Assembly: GCA_027295365.1 (NCBI GenBank) | Contig: JAPULD010000277.1 | Span: 1-9,845, forward strand | Direction of reading: 5' to 3' | DNA: 9,845 nt | From: Planctomycetota bacterium | GTDB lineage: Bacteria > Planctomycetota > Phycisphaerae > Phycisphaerales > SM1A02 | In this document: positions 1 to 7,003 of the stretch, piece by piece | Position numbering within the stretch: the first letter of the stretch is position 1 | How the letters are laid out: every line of letters begins with the position of its first letter | Notes under the pieces: generated by a model | Database searches by the model: none | Told to the model about the DNA's origin: nothing | The model's input: the letters and a program-made list of their open reading frames with translations, nothing else | Translations under genes and position numbers: made by a program

Positions 1-658
1 CACTCAAGGTCAGAGTGCGGTCGTTGTCTTCGTGCCTTTTCCATTCCATCATTGCTTCCGCCGCGTTGCGGATGATGTTGCCAAACGCCTGCCCCAACAG
101 AATCTCGTCGGCATGCAATGGCAGGGTGATGTCGCCTTCGAGCTTCACCTCGATGGCCCCCTTCTCGATCAACGCCGTGCATCCTTCCAGCGATCGCTCG
201 AAAAACTCCCCGACGATCATGAGGCTCGGACTGACCCGAAGCTCCCGGGCAAAGACGAGTACATCGCCGACGATTGCATCGAGGCTGCTGACGGCGCGTC
301 CGATCTTGCCGCACAACTGGGCCTGATCGGGTAGCTCTTCAAGATCTTCCTGAAGCATCTGGACATAGAGCTGGATTGATCCCAGGGGATTGCGAATTTC
401 ATGGGCGATTCCCGCCGCCATCCCGCCCAGAGCCGCCAGCGACTTGGATCGCTGGAGTTGTGCATTGGCGTCGGCAAGCTCGAGCTGCAATCGAGCCAAT
501 TCCTTCTGCAGCGTGACATGCGTCTCCTGAAGCTGACGCGACGTCTCGGTGAACGTCTGCATCAGCTCATGCAGGTCGTCGGGCCCGATGCCGGTGGGTT
601 GAGCCGGTGCATCGCTGGGGGCCTGAAGTTCGAATTGTTGAGGGGCCAACGTACTCAT
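1..658 (-). CDS. Soluble NtrB/FlgS-type sensor histidine kinase, C-terminal part off the window
   Basis: Partial gene: 219 codons are visible and the reading frame is open at base 1. The product should autophosphorylate on a histidine and pass the phosphate to a response regulator. Residues about 28-72 look like a coiled coil rich in Gln, Leu and Glu. The HisKA domain follows, with the H-box reading GIAHEIRNPLG and the phospho-accepting His at residue 86 (bases 401-403). The start of the ATPase domain is present, with an N-box at about residues 190-204 (QAFGNIIRNAAEAMM). No membrane segment or PAS domain is seen, so it should be cytosolic, as are FlgS of Campylobacter/Helicobacter and NtrB. 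The start is ATG at 658, with AAGGA five bases upstream (664-668) inside the end of the preceding gene, whose stop is two bases away. The FlgN-like neighbour makes a flagellar role attractive, but that is inference. A sigma-54-type response regulator would be expected just beyond the left edge. Confidence 0.93.
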   Translation of the reverse strand, partial: MSTLAPQQFELQAPSDAPAQPTGIGPDDLHELMQTFTETSRQLQETHVTLQKELARLQLELADANAQLQRSKSLAALGGMAAGIAHEIRNPLGSIQLYVQMLQEDLEELPDQAQLCGKIGRAVSSLDAIVGDVLVFARELRVSPSLMIVGEFFERSLEGCTALIEKGAIEVKLEGDITLPLHADEILLGQAFGNIIRNAAEAMMEWKRHEDNDRTLTLS

Positions 659-660
659 GG

Positions 661-1134
661 TCATCCTTGACGGTCTGCGAATCGGCTCGCCGGTGCGCCA
701 CCCTTGGTGTATGCGTTTCGTGCCTGCGTCGCCGCCCCCTGTAGGGCGAGTTCATCGCGGATCTTGTCTCGGGCCTTGCCCAGCGACTCTTGATCTTCCT
801 GGTCGTGTTTCATGATCTCGCTGAGGCAATGCCTGATCTCGTCGATCAGCGTTTGAATGCGTTCTTTCTTGCTCGACTCAATGCCTTGCAGCCGGCGTTC
901 GAGGTCTTCGGTCTTCGAGGTCGTCTCGCCATGCATTGCCGTATATTCGTCAATCAGCGTCTGTCGCTGGGTGAGCAGCCCGAGCAAGGGTTCGGTGCGC
1001 CCCTTCTCGATCAATGAGCCCTGATACTTCGCCAATTCATGCAGCTTGCTCAAGACGCTTTCCTGACGCTCAAGCAGGTCGATCAGTTCATCGGGCCAGT
1101 TGGCGGATTGCGTTGTTTCTTCAGTAGGCATCAT
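661..1134 (-). CDS. FlgN-like coiled-coil protein (possible flagellar export chaperone)
   Basis: Codes for 157 residues, almost entirely charged and predicted helical, with no signal peptide or membrane segment. The pattern at residues 15-70 (LIDLLERQESVLSKLHELAKYQGSLI written over two heptad blocks, then a segment ending in LTQRQTLIDEY) fits the FlgN/FliT-type family: two long helices with an 'L..L...Q..LI..G....LL.LL..RQ.L' rhythm and a length of 140-160 residues. FlgN keeps hook-filament junction proteins FlgK and FlgL soluble for export. The start is a tandem ATG ATG (1134 or 1131) with AGGAA nine bases upstream (1144-1148). It lies 47 bases after the TPR gene and 2 bases before the kinase gene, so the three are probably cotranscribed. 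Sequence conservation in this family is very low, so the gene is firm and the family assignment moderate. A generic coiled-coil protein is the alternative. Confidence 0.72.
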   Translation of the reverse strand: MMPTEETTQSANWPDELIDLLERQESVLSKLHELAKYQGSLIEKGRTEPLLGLLTQRQTLIDEYTAMHGETTSKTEDLERRLQGIESSKKERIQTLIDEIRHCLSEIMKHDQEDQESLGKARDKIRDELALQGAATQARNAYTKGGAPASRFADRQG

Positions 1135-1181
1135 GTCGCGTCGTTCCTAAAATCCGTTCTCTCGAGGCATTCCATCGTTGT

Positions 1182-3674
1182 TTATGGCAAGGCACTGGCC
1201 GTCAGGCCCGGAGCCACGGGGCTGTTCTCCAACCATCGCTCCCAGGCTTCGCGCCCCATGAGTGAATCCGAGGCTTCAAATGTCTCGGGCGGGAGTTGTT
1301 CCAATCTGACCAGGGCCCGCCGATGAGCCGTCCGGGCCTGCTTGATCTGTCCCAGTACGCTATGGCAGTTGACGATCTGCACCAGGGCGTACATCGAGGA
1401 ATGGTGCAGGCTGTACTTGCGGGATGCGAAGTCGTACATCTCGATCGCGGCTTCATAATCGCCCAAGTGAAAGAGGCCATCCGCCTGATACAGATACCCC
1501 TGACGCACGAGATCCTGCTCGACAAGATTCTGGAATCGAGTCTCTTTCCGGCTGATGTTTTCGCAGACCCCCGCATAGCCCTGGATCGCCTGACGGAATT
1601 GCTCCTGTCGAACCTGATCGAGCCGCTCTCGCTCGGATGGAGCGATTCGCTCATCCGAATCGAGACGCCGATCAAGAATCATGGCGCTGCCACGATAACT
1701 GTCGGCCAACCTGAACATCGTCGAATTGCGATTGGAATCGTCAGGGTACCGGGCCAAGGCCTCGTTGAGCGTTTCGATCGCCCGGGCGTATTGCTCGCTC
1801 TCGTGATACAAATACCCCAACTCGATGAGGGCGTCCCGAAAATCAACGGCATCGGGTTCAAGGAATCGTTCACCCGCGATGACCTGCTTCAGATGCAATT
1901 CCGATTCCGAGGTGCGCCCCAATCTTCGATAGCTGCGTGCCAGGGGAACGTAGCAGGCCGAGGCAAACTGACTCCGAGGATGATTTTCAAGCACCTGCTC
2001 GTAGGACTTTGCCGCATTCTCGAATTCGAGTTGCGCCTCGAACGTCTGACCCAGACGGAAAAGGACTTCCGCCCTTCGTGGATCGTCCGTCGAACGAGAA
2101 CCGATGTATTCCTGAAAATGGGCGATCGCCAGGTCATACCACCCGCCTTGGTCAAAGGCATCGGCGCCGCGCCACAGTGCATCGGCCCATCGATCGTCCG
2201 CCCCGGGTTGCAATGCCACCATGCGTGCGTACCGAATCGAAAAATCGCCCGAACGCTTGAAGTGAAGATTCGCCTGCCTTCGATCTTCAAGATCCTCGTG
2301 GGCCATGGCTTTCGCATTGGCAAGCAGCCCATTGCCCAACTCGCGACTTGTGGAGGCGATTCGGAGAAGAATGCTCGATGGAGCTTCGTACGTTTCGAAT
2401 AATTCATCGGCAATCAGGGCGTATTCCAGAGCCAGCATCAATTGCATGGAAGCAAGAGCCGCATCATGCCGATCGCGCAAGCTTTCGGCGACCCGTTGAT
2501 TGTTGATGTCACGCCGGGGAGGCTCAAGCTTGAATTGATCCCTCAGGCGTCGATAATCCTCCTGAGCGCCGTCATGATCGCCCAGAACGCTTCGCACTTC
2601 CGCCCGGCCCATCAGACCGGGGAGATAGCTGTGGGTGGAGATGAACTCACGCACGATCATGTCAAAGTGCTCGAAGGCGGTCTCGTAATCAGAGTTCGCG
2701 AATGCGATCCGCCCCAGATAGACCAGGGCATCCCCTCGAGACGGCTGATGCGTTTCCAATCGCGACAAGGCATGACGAAGATGGACGTCCGCCCGATCGT
2801 ATTCGCCCAGGTCGAAGTACCCACGACCAAGCATGGTGTACAGCGTTCCGAAATCCACCTGATCGACGGATTCGCTGCGTTGCTCAAGACGCCTCATATC
2901 CACAAGGAGATGATCAACCGCTTCCCGAGTCTGGCCCATCTCCAGGCGAATGCCCGCAGTCTGACTGATCGCCCAGGCTCGATCGTCCATGGAGAGACGA
3001 TCATCCTGGAGGTATTCGGTCAGCAACGCCAACATCTTCGTCGACTCGGCCTCGGGGGCAAACAACGATTGCTCGATGAGCAACCTGAAGATACGGTTGC
3101 GACGCTGACGAGTCGTGACGGTTCCGCCCTCGGCGATGTCGATGGCATCGAGCTGGGCCAATTGCATTCCGGCTCGATCAAGTTGCCCAAGTCGAATCAG
3201 TGTCTCGGCCCAGCGTTCGAGTCGGGGAGCGTCCATCGAGAGCCCCAGATCCATCGCCTTGACGTATTGCTGATCGATTCGTTGATTGTTGGCCAGCGAG
3301 TTCTGACGGCGATCCGCCTGGGCGAAGTAGAACCAATCGCCCACCAAGGCGCGATATTTCGCCTTATGAGCCTGGCTCGCCACGTCCAGATTTGGCTCGA
3401 TCACTTCCCGAAGCTGGGTCAGTGCGGCCTCGAATTTGTTTTGCTCGATCAGATGCTCAATCTGCGCCAAGGCCCCATCGAAATCGTTCTTGGGACGATT
3501 CTTGATGGACACAATGACCCCCGACGTGATCAGGATCATGCTGAGCAGGATAGTGGGCAATTGCCATAGATCACGCCATGACGTCGGCAGATTGATCACG
3601 GGCTGGGCATCTTGAGCCTGCTCGTGATCGACCTCGGCTTCGGGTTGTGAAACAGGCGACTGATCGTCCGCCAC
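1182..3674 (-). CDS. Large single-pass membrane TPR-repeat protein
   Basis: Codes for 830 residues from a GTG start at 3674. Residues 1-35 are acidic and polar. One hydrophobic segment at about 39-57 (LPTILLSMILITSGVIVSI) is followed by basic residues, and the rest is helical repeat. Tetratricopeptide-like units are clearest at about 290-350 (YLGRIAFANSDYETAFEHFD), 512-660 (RLGQTFEAQLEFENAAKSYEQ, then ELGYLYHESEQYARAIETLNEAL) and 727-795 (QADGLFHLGDYEAAIEMYDFA). TPR arrays bind other proteins, so a scaffold role is likely. The side of the membrane it faces is not certain. GTG was chosen because AGAGGA sits six bases upstream (3681-3686). The frame stays open to an ATG at 3746, which would add 24 residues but has no convincing ribosome binding site, and an in-frame ATG at 3689 is also poorly placed. 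It heads the unit containing the FlgN-like and kinase genes, so it may act in cell-surface or flagellar assembly. I do not recognise a named family. Confidence 0.9.
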   Translation of the reverse strand: MADDQSPVSQPEAEVDHEQAQDAQPVINLPTSWRDLWQLPTILLSMILITSGVIVSIKNRPKNDFDGALAQIEHLIEQNKFEAALTQLREVIEPNLDVASQAHKAKYRALVGDWFYFAQADRRQNSLANNQRIDQQYVKAMDLGLSMDAPRLERWAETLIRLGQLDRAGMQLAQLDAIDIAEGGTVTTRQRRNRIFRLLIEQSLFAPEAESTKMLALLTEYLQDDRLSMDDRAWAISQTAGIRLEMGQTREAVDHLLVDMRRLEQRSESVDQVDFGTLYTMLGRGYFDLGEYDRADVHLRHALSRLETHQPSRGDALVYLGRIAFANSDYETAFEHFDMIVREFISTHSYLPGLMGRAEVRSVLGDHDGAQEDYRRLRDQFKLEPPRRDINNQRVAESLRDRHDAALASMQLMLALEYALIADELFETYEAPSSILLRIASTSRELGNGLLANAKAMAHEDLEDRRQANLHFKRSGDFSIRYARMVALQPGADDRWADALWRGADAFDQGGWYDLAIAHFQEYIGSRSTDDPRRAEVLFRLGQTFEAQLEFENAAKSYEQVLENHPRSQFASACYVPLARSYRRLGRTSESELHLKQVIAGERFLEPDAVDFRDALIELGYLYHESEQYARAIETLNEALARYPDDSNRNSTMFRLADSYRGSAMILDRRLDSDERIAPSERERLDQVRQEQFRQAIQGYAGVCENISRKETRFQNLVEQDLVRQGYLYQADGLFHLGDYEAAIEMYDFASRKYSLHHSSMYALVQIVNCHSVLGQIKQARTAHRRALVRLEQLPPETFEASDSLMGREAWERWLENSPVAPGLTASALP

Positions 3675-3680
3675 GTGAGA

Positions 3681-3686
3681 TCCTCT
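3681..3686 (-). promoter_or_regulatory. Ribosome binding site deciding the GTG start of the TPR gene
   Basis: On the minus strand AGAGGA is followed by six bases and then GTG at 3674. This is better placed than anything in front of the upstream ATG codons at 3746 and 3689, and it argues for the shorter protein. Confidence 0.6.
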
Positions 3687-3761
3687 CATCCCGCCGATCG
3701 GCAAAAAGCCGAGCGACATTGGCGACCAAAAATACGGTGACTCCATTCACCGCCGAATCGC

Positions 3762-3769
3762 TTATCGGT
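3762..3769 (-). promoter_or_regulatory. Possible sigma-28-like -10 element, proximal copy (ACCGATAA)
   Basis: ACCGATAA on the minus strand matches seven of eight bases of the FliA -10 consensus GCCGATAA and lies about 90 bases before the GTG start of the TPR gene. No TAAA-like -35 is seen at the usual 15-base distance. It is listed because an identical CCGATAA core recurs 67 bases further upstream on the same strand. Confidence 0.25.
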
Positions 3770-3827
3770 CGTGTCTCGTCCCCTCCTGCAGCATTCTTTG
3801 AAGCCTTGAAATTCTTAAAACTCAAGA

Positions 3828-3853
3828 TTATCGGACAATAGATTCAAGTTTCA
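3828..3853 (-). promoter_or_regulatory. Possible sigma-28-like promoter, distal copy
   Basis: TCCGATAA (3828-3835) matches seven of eight bases of the FliA -10 consensus. TGAAACTT (3846-3853) is a rough match to the -35 consensus TAAAGTTT, five of eight, with a 10-base spacer where 11 is usual. The -35 part overlaps the stop codon of the upstream RDD gene. The placement before a TPR/FlgN-like/kinase unit fits flagellar-class expression, but the -35 and spacing are imperfect. Confidence 0.3.
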
Positions 3854-5436
3854 TCTGGCTTCTCGATTTCCTGGACGATCATCGTGTTGCTCTTCAATTC
3901 CGGTATCCCCTGCAGGTTGGGGTTCCGGAACATCAAGACCCCTATGGGTGGTATGAACAACAGAGCCAGCTTGTAGAGATTCCGAACCAGAATCTGCTTC
4001 ACCGTGGGCTGGCGACCATCGGACGAAATAACTCGACCCCCCAGAACCGCTTTCCCCAGTGTGGTGCGGGTCAGTAATTCCCCCAATAAGGAAATGGCAA
4101 ACGTAAGCAACGCCATGGCCGTGTATGGGAACATCGACTCCAGAGTTCCTCCCAGAAGCGGATGGTGCAACAGATCCGAGAATTGAACATCAAAGATGAG
4201 GGTGACCAGAAATCCCCCGATGGCGAGGTCAATGAGGAGTCCCGTTCCCCTTAATCCTATCGGGAGTGGGCTGCAATCCGAAGGTAAACGAATCGGCTCG
4301 CTGTCCTGAGGCTTGAGAGCCAAGGCCAGAAAAAGCGCCAACAGCACCAATCCTGAAAAGACCACGGTTTGCCAGATTGCCCTTTGAGATAGCGATTGGA
4401 CTTGGAAGTCCTCCCATTCGCTCATCGTGCCGGTGAATGGATCCAGGTGCTGCCAGCTGAGTGTTCCATCCTTCTTCAATTTAAAGTGTCGAAGGCGTCC
4501 GTCAAAAGACGCGATGGCACGATGCCGATGGGGATCAGGCAAAGTAGCAATATGCAATCGCCCACTTTGGCGTATAAACGAGACGATCCAATCCCCATTG
4601 TGATCGTGTTCCTGAATCAGGGCGATTTGATTGCCAACCGGGAGAACCTCGACGATTTTCTGTCCCCCCAGGTCGAGATCAAATCGGCTCCAGTTTCCTT
4701 CAGCAGTACGCCTGGACACCGTAGCCATCCGATTGAAACTGTCTCCCGGAGTGAGGATGCTTATGCCCTGGCCATCGAGGCCAACGGCACAAAGGCTACT
4801 CCCTTCACTCAGCGGGATGCCTTCGGGAAGTTCAATGTGATTCCACTTCCCCCCTCGAAGACGTAAGAGTTGGGGGCTCTCCAGAATTGGTTGATCGGGT
4901 GGTGACCCCGGACGACCTGAAATGGAGACATCCGCGTGCTGTTCCGGGATCAGCAACGCCAAGGCCCCTTCTCCCGAGCCGCACACGTCGATCAGACGCC
5001 CCACGCTGGGAAGCGAGGGTTGATTCTTCAAATGATCAAGCGGTGATGGCCTGTATTCTCCCGTGGGTTCATGCCATATAGCCTCCACGGAATACACATC
5101 GCGGCGATAATCGCGGCGATCCTTGCTGGGCAGGGAATACATTTGCCAGACTCGTGATTCCCACGAGAAGAAACGATCCGGGGCTTCCAACAAGGGCATG
5201 AATGGACTGAGGTAGGCACCGCCCATCTCGCTGGTATGGTGATACAGGTGTTGCTGATCGCTTCCCAATTTCTCCTGCTTGATAATCCAGAGATGATGCC
5301 CCGATGCCGCCACCTTGAAATTCTGAAGGTCGGTAGATTGCCCGGACGCCACATCCGTGAGGATGATCAGGAGAAAGGCGACGGGGATGGACAGCCTCTG
5401 AAGCATGATTTCGATCATCGTGATGAATAGCCTCAT
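3844..5436 (-). CDS. Membrane protein: large extracytoplasmic domain fused to C-terminal RDD domain
   Basis: Codes for 530 residues. An N-terminal hydrophobic segment at about 12-32 (a likely cleavable signal ending near ASGQ) leads into about 320 residues rich in short strand-and-turn segments with repeated Gly, Trp and Asp. This could be a beta-propeller-like sensor domain, judged only by composition and rhythm. A membrane helix follows at about 353-374. The last 140 residues are an RDD domain: RGTGLLID (R396, D403), helices at about 401-416, 435-451 and 487-502, the TLGKAVLGGRVI segment, and R485 in ILVRNLYKL. These are the hallmark residues of the RDD family, whose members are poorly understood membrane proteins, some tied to ion transport. 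The ATG start overlaps the stop of the lipoprotein gene in ATGA, so translation is probably coupled. Later in-frame ATGs at 5418 and 5406 are possible. The RDD assignment is strong; the function is unknown. Confidence 0.88.
   Translation of the reverse strand: MRLFITMIEIMLQRLSIPVAFLLIILTDVASGQSTDLQNFKVAASGHHLWIIKQEKLGSDQQHLYHHTSEMGGAYLSPFMPLLEAPDRFFSWESRVWQMYSLPSKDRRDYRRDVYSVEAIWHEPTGEYRPSPLDHLKNQPSLPSVGRLIDVCGSGEGALALLIPEQHADVSISGRPGSPPDQPILESPQLLRLRGGKWNHIELPEGIPLSEGSSLCAVGLDGQGISILTPGDSFNRMATVSRRTAEGNWSRFDLDLGGQKIVEVLPVGNQIALIQEHDHNGDWIVSFIRQSGRLHIATLPDPHRHRAIASFDGRLRHFKLKKDGTLSWQHLDPFTGTMSEWEDFQVQSLSQRAIWQTVVFSGLVLLALFLALALKPQDSEPIRLPSDCSPLPIGLRGTGLLIDLAIGGFLVTLIFDVQFSDLLHHPLLGGTLESMFPYTAMALLTFAISLLGELLTRTTLGKAVLGGRVISSDGRQPTVKQILVRNLYKLALLFIPPIGVLMFRNPNLQGIPELKSNTMIVQEIEKPDET
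5098..5120. repeat. 12-base tandem duplication inside the RDD-fusion gene
   Basis: On the plus strand ATCGCGGCGATA is followed directly by ATCGCGGCGAT. Read on the minus strand this encodes the doubled R-R-D-Y/R-R-D stretch in the extracytoplasmic domain. It keeps frame and looks like a small in-frame slippage duplication. Confidence 0.7.
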
Positions 5437-6368
5437 TGCCCCGAAGGGGCGGGTTTTGCCGATGGTTGGCCATCAATACGAGCCGGTCTGAGACTTCGTA
5501 TCAGGCGATGCAAGTCGAAGACTCGATCGAATGGTAGACCTTCCACGTTCGCGGTCATTTCATTGAGGTGAATCTTAGCGAACCCCTTCCCGACCTCATC
5601 CACGATGTCGATCCACATGGCCTGCTTCGGGAATTCAAGGAGTGAAACGCCAGGTCTGGAGACTGAGGCGTATCGATCGAGGGTGCTGTGAAGCAGGACC
5701 TGGCCATCATCCGAGAGCAGCTCGACGCGAATCGGCCTCAGGTCTGCCTCAGCAAAGAAGATCCTGGTACGTCCATCGTCACCGATCCCCGAGACGACCC
5801 ACGCGTTCCGATCGGGAGCCCAGGACACCTTGACCTCGTCGCCTTGAATCTCAGGCATTGGTCGCAATGCCATCAAGCCCAGCAGTGAATCGGGCTGAAG
5901 ACCAAATGCCGAGATCGATTCCAGTGATTCTTCGTTGTCACGAGCACGGATGATGGCCGTGCGATCTTCCTTGCGAAGCAGGTCGAACATCCACAGGTCA
6001 TTCTCATCGGACCCGACCCAGAAAAGTACATCCCCGAGCTTGTCGATACGAAGGGCCGTGTGCTTGGGAAGATCCAGCCACATGCGCACATCGACCTGGG
6101 GTTCGGAATGCACGCCTCGTTCGTCCTCCCAACGAATTTCAAGCACGCCATAGGCGTAGGTCTTCTGGAGATGCTCGACGCGTGCGTTGTGGGAGGACGC
6201 GATTTCGTCATAGGCCAGAGGCTGGCCATCACCCGGACCTTCCCCCCGGGTTTCGATCTGGGGGGGTGATTCGCATCCGCTCGAAGCAAGAATTCCGAAA
6301 CCGAACAGCAGCACGACCATTCGGACGGTCAGGCCTGAAATCAGGTTGCCTATCTGGGCGAAATTCAC
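5433..6368 (-). CDS. Probable lipoprotein with LolA/LolB-like fold
   Basis: Codes for 311 residues starting at GTG (6368), which overlaps the stop of the upstream gene in GTGA. The N-terminus carries Arg16, a hydrophobic run at 17-28, and then ASSGC with Cys32, a probable though non-ideal lipobox because position -3 is Ser rather than Leu. The mature part alternates short beta-strand segments with charged turns: YAYGVLEIRWEDERG, VDVRMWLDLPKHTALRIDK, VLFWVGSDENDLWMFD, and so on to VKVSWAPDRNAWVVSG. That rhythm resembles the half-open barrel of the LolA/LolB/DUF4292-type envelope lipoproteins. In those families the barrel binds lipid or lipidated protein. I see no decisive catalytic motif, so binding or transport is inference from fold style. 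It sits between the orphan-protein gene and the RDD-fusion gene with overlaps at both ends, which suggests a shared envelope job. An ATG at 6320 would leave too short a signal and lacks a ribosome binding site. Confidence 0.82.
   Translation of the reverse strand: MNFAQIGNLISGLTVRMVVLLFGFGILASSGCESPPQIETRGEGPGDGQPLAYDEIASSHNARVEHLQKTYAYGVLEIRWEDERGVHSEPQVDVRMWLDLPKHTALRIDKLGDVLFWVGSDENDLWMFDLLRKEDRTAIIRARDNEESLESISAFGLQPDSLLGLMALRPMPEIQGDEVKVSWAPDRNAWVVSGIGDDGRTRIFFAEADLRPIRVELLSDDGQVLLHSTLDRYASVSRPGVSLLEFPKQAMWIDIVDEVGKGFAKIHLNEMTANVEGLPFDRVFDLHRLIRSLRPARIDGQPSAKPAPSGQ
5438..5450 (-). promoter_or_regulatory. GC-rich hairpin one base before the RDD-gene start codon
   Basis: On the minus strand the RNA reads GCCCCUUCGGGGC, which can fold into a five-pair stem with a three-base loop, or three pairs closed by a UUCG tetraloop. 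It lies at the end of the lipoprotein coding sequence, with the ATG of the RDD gene beginning after one more base. It occupies the place where a ribosome binding site would be. It could make initiation depend on ribosomes arriving from the upstream gene. The sequence also encodes Ala-Pro-Ser-Gly and may be incidental. Confidence 0.4.
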
Positions 6369-6898
6369 AGCTCGCTCTGCAGAATCTCACTGAGTTGCTC
6401 TGTGAGTTCCATGACATCCTCATCGGACAGTCTCGGATTGATCACCTCAAGAGGCGGATCCTCGGGCTCGGCTCCCTTGGGCTTCATCAGCCATCGTTCC
6501 TGCGAGACCCCATCCACGCCAGCCTCGATTCGGCCAACGAATTTGAACCATCGCTTTCGCATGAGAATCAATCCCAAGACGAATCGAAAGGCCACGCGTT
6601 GGGGTCGATCATCGGTCGCCAGCCGCTCGAAGAGGTCGCGGAGCACATCGTCATCGACCAAAGCTCCCTTCTTGTCGGTGGCCTCGGGGATGACGGACTT
6701 CCAGAAGCTGAAGAGCCCCTCGGGGCGGACGCCATCCTCCCAGGCGGAGATGGAGTAATCCCTTCGAATCAGACTCTCATCCTCCGGGTTTTCGCATAGA
6801 GTGGCCATGCAGGCGTTCCCCGGCACCAAAGGCTCATCGGTGGCGGCGCATCGACCCGTCGGTCTGGCCACCTGATAATTGGCTCCGAATCGTGTCAT
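6365..6898 (-). CDS. Conserved-looking orphan protein, unknown function
   Basis: Codes for 177 residues with no signal peptide or clear membrane helix. Near the N-terminus are Cys17, Cys30 and Cys35 in a GRCAATDEPLVPGNACMATLCE context, then RRDYSISAWEDG, LFSFWKSVIPE and DDDVLRDLFERL. A helix-rich stretch RVAFRFVLGLILMRKRWFKF follows, and the tail is acidic. The layout (a Cys-Thr-Asp/Gly turn with 'L-x-PG', then 'DYS-x-x-AW', then 'R-x-AFRFVL-x-LIL-x-RKR') resembles hypothetical proteins I associate with planctomycetes; that is recollection, not a search. ATG at 6898 is the first start in a plausible place. The frame stays open far upstream through the antisense of cdaA, so an automatic call could extend wrongly to 7777. 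The gene overlaps the lipoprotein start in GTGA and heads a three-gene operon divergent from cdaA. Ribosome binding is weak (CCAGGC just before ATG). The gene is likely real; the function is not known. Confidence 0.8.
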   Translation of the reverse strand: MTRFGANYQVARPTGRCAATDEPLVPGNACMATLCENPEDESLIRRDYSISAWEDGVRPEGLFSFWKSVIPEATDKKGALVDDDVLRDLFERLATDDRPQRVAFRFVLGLILMRKRWFKFVGRIEAGVDGVSQERWLMKPKGAEPEDPPLEVINPRLSDEDVMELTEQLSEILQSEL

Positions 6899-6984
6899 GC
6901 CTGGATGGTAGGCGATGTGCGGTGCCGACGCATCCTGATGCGCCTTGAAGTCTTCACGCAAGAAAGAAATGGAAATCTGATTGA

Positions 6985-7003
6985 AAGTCAGACCTGAAGT
7001 CAG
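6985..7003. repeat. Direct repeat AAGTCAG in the divergent promoter region
   Basis: AAGTCAG occurs at 6985-6991 and again at 6997-7003, 12 bases apart start to start, which is about one helical turn. The second copy abuts the candidate -35 of cdaA. It could be an operator, but seven-base repeats can arise by chance. Confidence 0.35.

Noticed and set aside
1135..1181. Sigma-54 promoter before the FlgN-like gene.
   Set aside because: TGGAATGCC on the minus strand lacks the conserved GG...GC spacing of the -24/-12 elements, and the 47-base gap fits cotranscription with the TPR gene.
1296..3569. Two long open frames on the plus strand (1296-2402 and 2442-3569) opposite the TPR gene.
   Set aside because: They lie wholly antisense to a clear TPR protein, have no domain, repeat or membrane logic of their own, and are the expected shadow of a G+C-rich gene with few stops in the opposite frame.
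3571..3825. Small minus-strand frame of 84 residues covering the gap before the TPR gene.
   Set aside because: The second half overlaps the TPR N-terminus in another frame and is Arg/Ser/Gly-rich, as expected of a frame shadow. No ribosome binding site precedes its ATG.
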